Notes under the pieces: model-generated | Seen by the model: the letters and a program-made list of their open reading frames with translations, nothing else | Databases searched by the model: none | Told to the model about the DNA's origin: nothing | Made by a program: the position numbers and the translations under genes | NCBI RefSeq assembly: GCF_028993635.1 | Contig: NZ_CP118631.1 | Span: 6,448,001-6,512,000, forward strand | Length of the DNA: 64,000 bases | Source of the DNA: Mucilaginibacter sp. SJ | GTDB lineage: Bacteria; Bacteroidota; Bacteroidia; Sphingobacteriales; Sphingobacteriaceae | Reading direction: 5' to 3' | In this document: piece by piece, positions 8,504 to 15,579 of the stretch | Numbering within the stretch: the stretch's first letter is position 1 | Layout: each line of letters opens with the position of its first letter

Positions 8504-9697
8504 ATGACAACGGTTGAGGAAGCTGAAAAACTGGTACTTGCGCAAATTAGGGATTATGGCACCCAAAGCCTCCCGTTTGAACAGGCTCTCGGTTATGCCC
8601 TGGCCGAAGACCTGAAGGCCGACCGCGACCTCCCCCCCTTTAACCGGGTAACCATCGACGGTATCGCTATAAGATATGAAGCTATTGAAAGCGGGGTCAA
8701 TATTTTCCGGATCAAAGCTACCCAGGCAGCCGGTGACGAGCCGGTTCAGATCAATAGCGCCGAGGAATGCATCGAGATTATGACCGGTGCTGTATTACCT
8801 GCTTCGGTTGATACAGTGATCCGTTATGAGGATGTGGAGATCATCGCCGGGTCGGCGAGTGTACACACCCGCGACATAAAAAAAGGGCAGAACCTGCATT
8901 TGCAGGGCCTTGATAAAAAACAACATGATGTTATATCAACGGCAGGACAGGTGGTAAGCCCCGCTATCATTAGTGTGGCGGCATCAGTAGGTAAAACCCA
9001 CCTGCTTGTTAAAAAAATGCCGCGGGTGGTGGTAGTTTCGTCAGGCGATGAATTAGTTGACGTGTATGAAACGCCGCTGCCGTACCAGATCCGCAAATCA
9101 AACAGCTATATGGTAAAAGCCGTTTTAAAACAACATGGTACCGATGCTGATATTTTGCATATCCCTGATGAGCCAGCTGTTACCAAAGAAAAGATCCAAT
9201 ACTGTTTGCAAAACTATGATGTACTGCTGCTGAGTGGTGGTATTTCGATGGGGAAGTTTGATTATATCCCCCGGGCGCTTGAGGAATTAAAGGTTGAAAA
9301 GTTGTTTCATAAAGTAGCCCAGCGGCCCGGCAAACCCTTTTGGTTTGGCAGGCATAATAACGGTGCATTGGTGTTTGCCTTTCCGGGTAACCCGGTAGCC
9401 ACATTTATGTGCCTGCACCGTTACTTTTTAACATGGCTTAATACAGCACTGGGCTTGCCCGCAAAAGCCGCCACATATGCGGTATTAGGGAAAGATTTTA
9501 CATTTCAGCCGGCATTGCAATATTATCTGCAGGTAAAGTTGGAAAGTAACGGGCAGGGTCAATTGATAGCTACACCCGTTGAGGGAAATGGTTCGGGCGA
9601 TTTTGCTAACTTAGCAGATACCGAAGCTTTTTTAGAACTTCCGCCTGAAAAGAATAATTTTAAAGCAGGAGAGGTGTTTAAGGTTTGGAGGTTTTAG
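8504..9697 (+). CDS. moeA: Molybdopterin molybdenumtransferase MoeA
   Basis: About 397 residues; inserts molybdate into adenylylated molybdopterin. DLPPFNRVTIDGIAIR is a variant of the family's PxxxxSxMDGYA segment, with Thr-Ile in place of Ser-Met. GDELV precedes the MPT-binding domain, which has LLLSGGISMGKFDYIP, and FAFPGNPVATFMC matches the conserved PGNPVS motif. The ATG at 8504 (MTTVEEAEK) is the usual MoeA start, 19 nt after the moaA stop. Likely co-transcribed with moaA. Confidence 0.93.
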   Translation: MTTVEEAEKLVLAQIRDYGTQSLPFEQALGYALAEDLKADRDLPPFNRVTIDGIAIRYEAIESGVNIFRIKATQAAGDEPVQINSAEECIEIMTGAVLPASVDTVIRYEDVEIIAGSASVHTRDIKKGQNLHLQGLDKKQHDVISTAGQVVSPAIISVAASVGKTHLLVKKMPRVVVVSSGDELVDVYETPLPYQIRKSNSYMVKAVLKQHGTDADILHIPDEPAVTKEKIQYCLQNYDVLLLSGGISMGKFDYIPRALEELKVEKLFHKVAQRPGKPFWFGRHNNGALVFAFPGNPVATFMCLHRYFLTWLNTALGLPAKAATYAVLGKDFTFQPALQYYLQVKLESNGQGQLIATPVEGNGSGDFANLADTEAFLELPPEKNNFKAGEVFKVWRF

Positions 9698-9701
9698 TTT
9701 T

Positions 9702-9842
9702 TGGGATTTCACCGATTTTCTTTGTTGATTACACCGATTTTTTGATTTGATCGAATCCATAACATAATAAGTCGCTATAAACAAACAAAGGAAACATGAC
9801 CCTAACAAATTGGTGAAATCACAATAAAAATCAGTGTAATCA
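9702..9842. repeat. Intergenic imperfect inverted repeat
   Basis: The spacer between moeA and moaC contains GATTTCACCGATTTTC and GATTACACCGATTTTTT on the left, and GGTGAAATCACAATAAAAAT with CAGTGTAATCA on the right. These are near-complementary arms able to form a long AT-rich hairpin inside the operon. Confidence 0.6.
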
Positions 9843-9854
9843 TAATAAAAAATA

Positions 9855-10325
9855 ATGTTAACTCACATAAACAAACAAGGTGACCCCAATATGGTTGATG
9901 TAACTGAAAAGCAGGTTACACACCGTACCGCTACCGCGCGCAGCGTAGTTGCTTTGCCGGCACAAGTATTTGAGCTTTTAGCAGGGAACGAGTTGCAAAG
10001 CAAAAAAGGCCCTGTTTTTCAAACGGCTATCATTGCCGGTATTATGGCCGCCAAGAAAACCGGCGACCTGATCCCGCTTTGTCACCCGTTGGGTTTGGAT
10101 AACTGTAATGTTACCATCCAAATAAATGAGCGGCAGGAGGTGGTGGTTGATTGTACCGCAAGCATTACGGCAAAAACAGGTGTGGAAATGGAAGCGCTGG
10201 TTGGCGCTTCAATAGCGGCACTTACTATTTACGATATGTGCAAGGCCATGAGCCATGATATAGTGATAAAAGAAACCAAACTGATTTCAAAAACAGGAGG
10301 TAAACGTGACTTTAAAAGATCATAA
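9855..10325 (+). CDS. moaC: Cyclic pyranopterin monophosphate synthase MoaC
   Basis: 156 residues. Converts the MoaA product to cPMP. LTHINKQGDPNMVDV at the N-terminus and KTGDLIPLCHPLGLDNC near 73-89 are conserved active-site segments; VEMEALVGAS and YDMCKAM follow. Complete compared with stand-alone MoaC (about 160). Its last 20 nt overlap the next gene, which starts at 10306. Confidence 0.95.
   Translation: MLTHINKQGDPNMVDVTEKQVTHRTATARSVVALPAQVFELLAGNELQSKKGPVFQTAIIAGIMAAKKTGDLIPLCHPLGLDNCNVTIQINERQEVVVDCTASITAKTGVEMEALVGASIAALTIYDMCKAMSHDIVIKETKLISKTGGKRDFKRS
10295..10300 (+). promoter_or_regulatory. Strong Shine-Dalgarno for the mobBA-like gene
   Basis: AGGAGG lies 5 nt upstream of the GTG at 10306, inside the moaC coding region. 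Strong SD sequences are uncommon in Bacteroidota, and this one supports the GTG start. It also encodes part of the MoaC tail, so chance is possible. Confidence 0.55.
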
Positions 10326-11517
10326 CCAGCCATCAGGTACGCATAAAAAACACACTAAACTGGCGCGGCCTTTAACAGGCAACTTCGGCCGTAATGAATG
10401 GGCAATTGTGGGCGGCCCCTGTACCGTAATCAAATTGTTGGCCGACGACGTGATCAGGATACTATCACCGGTTTATAAATGTGCTTATGTGGATATGTCA
10501 CATAATGATGATATTACTTTGCTGCCCGGCAGATTGGTGAGCGGTGCTTCGCTCGAATATACCGACCAGGTAAACTATCAGCAGTTCAATTATCAAAACC
10601 CGGTATATCCCTATCAGCTCAAACAGCAATTTTCGCCTGCCGATCTGGTATTAGTTAATGGGAATCACCAGCAGGCTAAGGCACAGGTAGTTATTATCGA
10701 CGTTAATAAAGAGGCGTCGCTGCAAAAAAGGACAGGTCAGCTCAATAATGTTCAGCTTTTTCTGCTGGCCGATAATGCAAGCGAAATCCCGGACTTTATA
10801 CAGGAGGTTATCCCTCACTGGCAGCAGATCCCTGTTTTAAAGATAGATGAACGGGAAAAGATCGTAGCCTTTTTTGAAGCCGCGTTAAAACAGGCCAAAC
10901 CTGTTTTAAACGGACTGGTATTGGCCGGCGGCAAAAGTACCCGAATGGGTTTTGATAAAGGTGCAGCCAAATGGCATGGCAAGCAGCAAAGGTATTACAT
11001 GGCCGATTTGCTTAAAAACTTTTGCCGGCAGGTTTACATTTCCGCTCGCCCCGGCCAGCAGCAGGAAATTGACCCGGCTTATCCCGTTATTGAGGATACA
11101 TTTACTGGTTTAGGACCTTATGGGGCTATTCTTTCCGCTTTTCGCGAACAGCCGGATGCCGCCTGGCTGATCATAGCCTGCGATTTGCCTTTGATGGATG
11201 AAGCTACCCTTCGCAATTTAGTGGCCTGGCGAAACAGTTCGTCGGTGGCTACGGCTTATCACAGTCCGGTAACCGATTTCCCGGAACCTTTGATAGCCAT
11301 ATGGGAGCCTAAAAGCTACCCTGTACTGCTATCGTTTTTGGCGCAAGGGTATTCATGCCCGCGCAAGGTTTTGATCAATAGTGATATTACATTGTTAAAC
11401 GCCCCACAACAGGAGGCGCTGACCAATGTGAATACGCCTGAAGAATTGGAGAAAGTAAAATCAATGATCCACCATACAATAGTTGCTACTAATGAATCAG
11501 GATTTACAACGATATAA
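10306..11517 (+). CDS. mobA: MobB-like/MobA fusion: molybdenum cofactor guanylyltransferase
   Basis: 403 residues in two parts. Residues about 30-195 follow the MobB layout, with a strand/loop AIVGGPCTVIK at 33-43, a YVDMSH strand, and ADLVLVNG near 112-119. The P-loop has lost the GKT/S that binds nucleotide phosphate. Residues 202-395 are a full MobA domain with LAGGKSTRMGFDKG at 206-219 and CDLPLMD, which transfers GMP to molybdopterin to form MGD. MGD is the cofactor of FdhF/YdeP-type enzymes such as the one at 15576. The GTG start has a strong SD. Confidence 0.82.
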   Translation: MTLKDHNQPSGTHKKHTKLARPLTGNFGRNEWAIVGGPCTVIKLLADDVIRILSPVYKCAYVDMSHNDDITLLPGRLVSGASLEYTDQVNYQQFNYQNPVYPYQLKQQFSPADLVLVNGNHQQAKAQVVIIDVNKEASLQKRTGQLNNVQLFLLADNASEIPDFIQEVIPHWQQIPVLKIDEREKIVAFFEAALKQAKPVLNGLVLAGGKSTRMGFDKGAAKWHGKQQRYYMADLLKNFCRQVYISARPGQQQEIDPAYPVIEDTFTGLGPYGAILSAFREQPDAAWLIIACDLPLMDEATLRNLVAWRNSSSVATAYHSPVTDFPEPLIAIWEPKSYPVLLSFLAQGYSCPRKVLINSDITLLNAPQQEALTNVNTPEELEKVKSMIHHTIVATNESGFTTI

Positions 11518-12550
11518 CTGCCAGATAGCACTGCCTGGTTTTGGCGAGGAAGCCCAGCAATTATTGCAGCAAGCCCGCGTACTGGTTGTTGGGGCTGGAG
11601 GGTTGGGTTGCCCGGCTGCACAATACCTGGCATCAACAGGAATTGGCACATTGGGCATTGCCGATTTCGACCAGGTATCGATAAGTAACCTGCACCGCCA
11701 GGTATTGTATAACCCTGCCGATGAGGGTGAAAATAAAGCTGAAGTAGCCTGTTCACGTTTGCAGGCCCAAAATCCGGGTATTAAGCTCGTACCTCATACC
11801 ATCAAAATAACATCCGATAATGTGATGGATGTTATCAGTAATTACGACATTGTGCTGGATGGTACTGATAATTTCGAGACCCGTTACCTGCTTAACGATG
11901 CCTGTGTTTTGGCCGGTAAACCGCTTGTTTATGGTGCCATTTATCAGTTTGAAGGGCAGGTTGCAGTTTGGAACGTAAGCAACTCCAAAGGGGCAAATTC
12001 GCCTAATTACCGTGATCTGTTTCCCGAGGTGGATGCTACCCAGATCCCTAATTGTACCGAAGGCGGGGTGGTACCAACTCTGGCAGGAATCATCGGCTGT
12101 ATGCAGGCCAATGAAGTAATCAAGTACATTACCAAAACCGGTGAATTACTGGTCGGGAAAGTGCTGATCTTTGATGCACAAAGCATGCAAAGCCGCATCT
12201 TTAAGATTGGCCCGGTAACAAAAACGCATATCCGCAGGTTAAAAACAACTATCACCATTCCAACCATCAATGCTGATGAACTAAAAAAGCGGATCCTTTT
12301 GGATGAAACGGTAGAACTTATTGACGTGCGTACCATCCAGGAGCGTGAAGCCTATGATATTGGCGGTACGCATATCCCGCTGGATGAAATAGAAGAGTAC
12401 CTGGCCTATTTTACCAGCCCGAATACTAAAGTTCTTTACTGCTCATCGGGCAAACGAAGCGACGAAGCCGTAAAACTTATCCTCAAAATGATCCCCGAGG
12501 CTGATGTGTTTTCATTGGAAGGCGGGTTGGAAGAGTATAAGGTTGATTAA
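11492..12550 (+). CDS. moeB: MoeB/ThiF-type adenylyltransferase with C-terminal rhodanese domain
   Basis: About 352 residues. The N-terminal E1-like domain has VVGAGGLGCPAAQYLASTG (ATP-binding), the conserved R in SNLHRQVLY, and DGTDNFETRYLLND. It adenylates the C-terminal Gly of MoaD (13715). The C-terminal rhodanese-like domain, with LIDVRTIQERE and catalytic Cys in VLYCSSGKRS, may supply sulfur. The two CxxC zinc motifs of E. coli MoeB are absent: the first site reads PNYRDLFPE. The ATG at 11492 overlaps the mobA stop. Confidence 0.88.
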   Translation: MNQDLQRYNCQIALPGFGEEAQQLLQQARVLVVGAGGLGCPAAQYLASTGIGTLGIADFDQVSISNLHRQVLYNPADEGENKAEVACSRLQAQNPGIKLVPHTIKITSDNVMDVISNYDIVLDGTDNFETRYLLNDACVLAGKPLVYGAIYQFEGQVAVWNVSNSKGANSPNYRDLFPEVDATQIPNCTEGGVVPTLAGIIGCMQANEVIKYITKTGELLVGKVLIFDAQSMQSRIFKIGPVTKTHIRRLKTTITIPTINADELKKRILLDETVELIDVRTIQEREAYDIGGTHIPLDEIEEYLAYFTSPNTKVLYCSSGKRSDEAVKLILKMIPEADVFSLEGGLEEYKVD

Positions 12551-12668
12551 ATGATTTCGGATTTCGGAATTTCGATTTCGGATTTTTTTAATTTAAAATC
12601 TCCTATTGAAAATTGAAAAATCCAAATTTCATAATTCCGAAATCGAACATCCCAAATCCGAAATCCTA
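12551..12668. repeat. Intergenic inverted repeat, ATTTCGGATT family
   Basis: Left arm has GATTTCGGATTTCGG then ATTTCGATTTCGGATT; right arm has AATTCCGAAATCGAACATCC and CAAATCCGAAATCC. It fills the space between the convergent moeB and moaE stops, and the right arm overlaps the moaE TAG. The same words recur at 42128-42165 and 42398-42455. Confidence 0.7.
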
Positions 12669-13085
12669 AGGATGTGCTGCTACCCAAACATCGCCATCCT
12701 CAAAGCTTTCTTTTTTCCAGATAGGAACGGTTTGTTTAAGTGTGTCGATGATGTACCGGCAGGCATCAAAAGCGGCGTCACGGTGCGCTGCTGATACGGC
12801 AATAACAACCGGTACCTCGCCAACCTGCAGCAATCCGGTGCGGTGGTGGATCAGTATTTTTTGAATGGGCCAGCGTTCAAAAGCTTGCGTGGAAATTTTG
12901 TTCATCTCGCTGATGGCCATTGGCTCATAGGCTTCAAAATCGAGCCTTAAAACTCTTTTTCCTTTGGTTGTATTGCGTACCGTGCCAATAAATACATCGA
13001 TCCCTCCGGATTCGGGCGACATGATCCAGTCTATACATGACTGGATCTCCAGTGTTTGGGCCGATAGGAGGATCTGTGTTTTCAT
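12666..13085 (-). CDS. moaE: Molybdopterin synthase catalytic subunit MoaE
   Basis: 139 residues. Combines with thiocarboxylated MoaD to put the dithiolene sulfurs into cPMP. GTVRNTTKGKRVLRLDFEAYEPMA and HRTGLLQVGEVPVVIAVSAAHR are the family core, with the catalytic Lys pair in IWKKE. Convergent with moeB, and first of a minus-strand cluster that also contains moaD. Confidence 0.94.
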   Translation of the reverse strand: MKTQILLSAQTLEIQSCIDWIMSPESGGIDVFIGTVRNTTKGKRVLRLDFEAYEPMAISEMNKISTQAFERWPIQKILIHHRTGLLQVGEVPVVIAVSAAHRDAAFDACRYIIDTLKQTVPIWKKESFEDGDVWVAAHP

Positions 13086-13097
13086 AACAATGCAAAT

Positions 13098-13532
13098 CTA
13101 TATTTTATCTGCTAATGATTTCATGAGGTATTTAGGCGATTCGGAATAACCCTGCCTGTAATAAAACCGGTGGGCGTCAGTCCTGCGTGTATGGCAGTGC
13201 ACCTCTATCCTGTCGGCATTACGTTCTTTGCCAAGTTCCGTAATATAACCCTCAAGAGCTTTACCAATACCTTTGCCCCGGATGTTTTCATCAATAGAAA
13301 AACAACTGATGCGAATAAAATCACCCTTAACCACCAGCTGTGTTAAAAAATCAATGGCGATAAAACCTGCAACCTCACCTTCATCTTCATAAACTAAAAC
13401 CTGCGAAGAAGATTGTCCCAACATCTTTTCAAGGTTTCCCGGCAAAAAACCTTCAGTGCCGGGATAACCCAATTGCGTTAGCAGATTTGATATTGCAGTA
13501 TGATCGGCAAGCGTAGCGCTTCTGATAGCCAT
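13098..13532 (-). CDS. GNAT family N-acetyltransferase
   Basis: 144 residues with the GNAT core: an acetyl-CoA-binding loop in ENIRGKGIGKALEGYI near 80-95, then VHCHTRRTDAHRFYYRQGY, the typical C-terminal strand-helix-strand. The substrate is unknown. It lies 12 nt upstream of moaE and is probably co-transcribed with it, with moaD further upstream. A role in Moco synthesis is not implied by the family. Confidence 0.8.
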   Translation of the reverse strand: MAIRSATLADHTAISNLLTQLGYPGTEGFLPGNLEKMLGQSSSQVLVYEDEGEVAGFIAIDFLTQLVVKGDFIRISCFSIDENIRGKGIGKALEGYITELGKERNADRIEVHCHTRRTDAHRFYYRQGYSESPKYLMKSLADKI

Positions 13533-13585
13533 TGTTATGTTAGGTTGAGTGGATTTGTATTAAAATATCTTGTTAGAGTTCCCAC

Positions 13586-13713
13586 GAGCTGCCAACTAAA
13601 AACTGTAAACTGAACGGAAGTACTGCCAACTGCCCACCGATAACTGCCAACTAATTTACTGCCACTGCTACTGTCTGCCAACTGCCCACCGCCCACCGCA
13701 AACTGCAAACTGA
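13586..13713. repeat. Degenerate short tandem repeat (ACTGCCAACTGCCCACCG-type)
   Basis: The spacer between the GNAT gene and moaD repeats words such as AACTGCCAACTG, ACTGCCCACCG and AACTGCAAACTG many times, with no fixed period. It ends at the moaD stop codon. It has no coding potential or CRISPR-like spacer structure. Confidence 0.75.
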
Positions 13714-13714
13714 T

Positions 13715-13957
13715 CTACCCCCCGCTTACCGGCGGAATGATCGCTATTTCGTCGCGTTCGTGAATGGTATCACCGGGCAGGGCATATTCGTTGTTGACAG
13801 CCAGCATGTATGATGAAAGCTGCTTTAAACGCGGATATTGTTGCTCAAGCAGGTATTTTAAATTGGAGATAGTAGCATCGTTGGTCATTTCCAGGCTAAC
13901 TTCGCTGCTTCCAAATATCTCCTTAGCCACTCCAAAAGCCAGTATGTTGATCTTCAT
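13715..13957 (-). CDS. moaD: Molybdopterin synthase sulfur carrier subunit MoaD
   Basis: 80-residue ubiquitin-fold protein ending in PPVSGG. The terminal Gly is adenylated by MoeB and thiocarboxylated before use by MoaE. The internal segment YMLAVNNEYALPGDTIHERDEIAIIPP is typical. Start at 13957 (MKINILAFG). Confidence 0.92.
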   Translation of the reverse strand: MKINILAFGVAKEIFGSSEVSLEMTNDATISNLKYLLEQQYPRLKQLSSYMLAVNNEYALPGDTIHERDEIAIIPPVSGG

Positions 13958-14326
13958 ATCTCAAAAATATTCAAATTAGCTTACAAAACGAGCAACAGGT
14001 TTAAATTTAACAAATCAACATATGTAAGTTCATTATGCGGGTTCAGGCGTCCGCGCTTTAACCTAAACAAAAAAATAAGTGTGGAGGATTAACCTTGCCT
14101 GGGTTTACATGTGTTAATACTGTTTTTTATGTAATTAATTGGTTGTCAACTAAGTAATGTAAAATAGTTCGAATTTCTGTTAACCCTGTTAACCCCTCTT
14201 GCTGGCCTAAGTTAACAGCTATTGTGCAGACGCTTACCTCAAAAACAATTCAAGCGAAGACATTGAACTTGCCTTCTGCATGTAAACTTACATAAACAAA
14301 CTATGCCATAAATTGTATCTTTGAGT
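13958..14326. other. Divergent spacer moaD/fdhD, no gene seen
   Basis: 369 nt with stops in all frames and no ORF of note. It holds the promoters of the minus-strand moaD cluster and of fdhD. A TATCTTTG box at 14316-14323 sits 3 nt before the fdhD ATG, so that mRNA may be leaderless. A GTTAACC direct repeat near 14180 has no clear meaning. Confidence 0.5.
14316..14323 (+). promoter_or_regulatory. Candidate -7 box of fdhD
   Basis: TATCTTTG matches TAnnTTTG and ends 3 nt before the ATG at 14327, which would give a leaderless transcript. No good -33 element was found, so it may be chance. Confidence 0.3.
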
Positions 14327-15208
14327 ATGTCTACGCCATCAGTTATTCATATCCCGGTTGTAAAAGTTAACGCTAACCGAAGCGCAAGGGAGGAGGATAG
14401 CATAGCCATTGAAGAACCACTTGAAATTAAACTGGAATATGGTCCTGCAGAAGGCAGAGAGCTACGTAATATCTCTGTAACTATGCGTACCCCCGGGCAT
14501 GATGCCGAACTGGCAACCGGTTTCCTTTTTACCGAAGGCATTATTAAAAATGCAGATGAGATAAAATCAGCTAAACACAGCTTTATAACCTGTGCTGAAA
14601 ACAAGGAGAATACCATGCTGGTAACACTTGAACAAGGTGTGATACCACATCTCCAAAATACTGAACGTAATTTTTATACCACCAGCAGTTGCGGTGTGTG
14701 TGGCAAGGGTTCTATCAGCGCTATTCGCACGGTAAGCAATTTTGCCGCCGGGGCAGATGATGGCAATGTGATTAATAGTTTGGTACTTAATCAGTTGCCG
14801 AAGATTTTGCGCGGGCACCAGCGGGTATTTGATGATACGGGCGGTTTGCATGCATCGGCTTTGTTTGCTCCTTTGGGTGAGCTGTTATTATTGAGGGAAG
14901 ACGTAGGCAGGCATAATGCTTTAGATAAGCTGATAGGTGCTGCTATGATGTATAGCTGGTTGCCGTTGCAGCAAACAGTATTGTTACTTAGCGGCAGGGC
15001 AAGTTTTGAGCTTATTCAAAAGGCCGCGATGGCCGGCATCAGTATTATTGCGGCAGTAGGTGCGCCGTCAAGCCTGGCTATTGAACTGGCAAACGAATTT
15101 AATATTACACTAATTGGCTTTTTACGTGATGAGCGCTTTAATATTTACGCGGGCGCGCACCGGGTAATGGTCCCCGATGAGGCCGTACTAACGGCGCCAT
15201 CGGCGTAA
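14327..15208 (+). CDS. fdhD: Formate dehydrogenase accessory sulfurtransferase FdhD
   Basis: 293 residues. FdhD passes sulfur from a cysteine desulfurase to the Mo-bisMGD cofactor of formate-dehydrogenase-type enzymes. TTSSCGVCGKGSI near 120-132 holds the CxxC sulfur-carrying loop, and GGLHASALF and DVGRHNALDKLIG are conserved cofactor-binding segments. First gene of a unit ending in a molybdoenzyme (15576), its presumed client. ATG at 14327 preferred over TTG at 14321. Confidence 0.93.
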   Translation: MSTPSVIHIPVVKVNANRSAREEDSIAIEEPLEIKLEYGPAEGRELRNISVTMRTPGHDAELATGFLFTEGIIKNADEIKSAKHSFITCAENKENTMLVTLEQGVIPHLQNTERNFYTTSSCGVCGKGSISAIRTVSNFAAGADDGNVINSLVLNQLPKILRGHQRVFDDTGGLHASALFAPLGELLLLREDVGRHNALDKLIGAAMMYSWLPLQQTVLLLSGRASFELIQKAAMAGISIIAAVGAPSSLAIELANEFNITLIGFLRDERFNIYAGAHRVMVPDEAVLTAPSA

Positions 15209-15222
15209 ACTGATTGATACCA

Positions 15223-15579
15223 ATGAAAATAAGGATAAAAGGTAATACACTAAGATACAGGCTCACTAAAACCGATGTAGCCAAACTGGCCGAAGAAGGT
15301 TATGTTCAGGAAACGGTCGATTTTGGCAGCCAGCAGCTGATTTATGCTTTGAGGCTCGTTGATGATGAGCATCTTTCGGCAACCTATAAGGAGAATGCCA
15401 TAACACTATATGCGCCAAAAGCTGTGGTTGCCGGCTTTGCCGACGACGATAAGGTAGGTTATGAAGGTAAGCACGGCAGTTTGCATTTACTGGTTGAAAA
15501 AGATTTTACGTGTTTGGATGAAGTCGCCGAAGATCAGAGCGATAATTATCCCAATCCCTTAGCAGCTAAAAAGCCATGA
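15223..15579 (+). CDS. Small conserved protein of unknown function in the fdhD-fdhF unit
   Basis: 118 residues beginning MKIRIKGNTLRYRLTKTDV. No signal peptide, membrane helix or Cys cluster. It is rich in short beta-strands (ETVDFG, LIYALRL, ITLYAPKAVV), and it resembles the small Bacteroidota family DUF7009 by memory only. It starts 14 nt after fdhD and overlaps the molybdoenzyme by ATGA, so translational coupling is likely. It may be a chaperone or stabiliser of that enzyme; this is inference from position. Confidence 0.7.
   Translation: MKIRIKGNTLRYRLTKTDVAKLAEEGYVQETVDFGSQQLIYALRLVDDEHLSATYKENAITLYAPKAVVAGFADDDKVGYEGKHGSLHLLVEKDFTCLDEVAEDQSDNYPNPLAAKKP

Noticed and set aside
13586..13713. 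Possible CRISPR array in the ACTGCC repeat
   Set aside because: Repeat units are short, irregular and have no equal-length unique spacers, and no cas gene is near.
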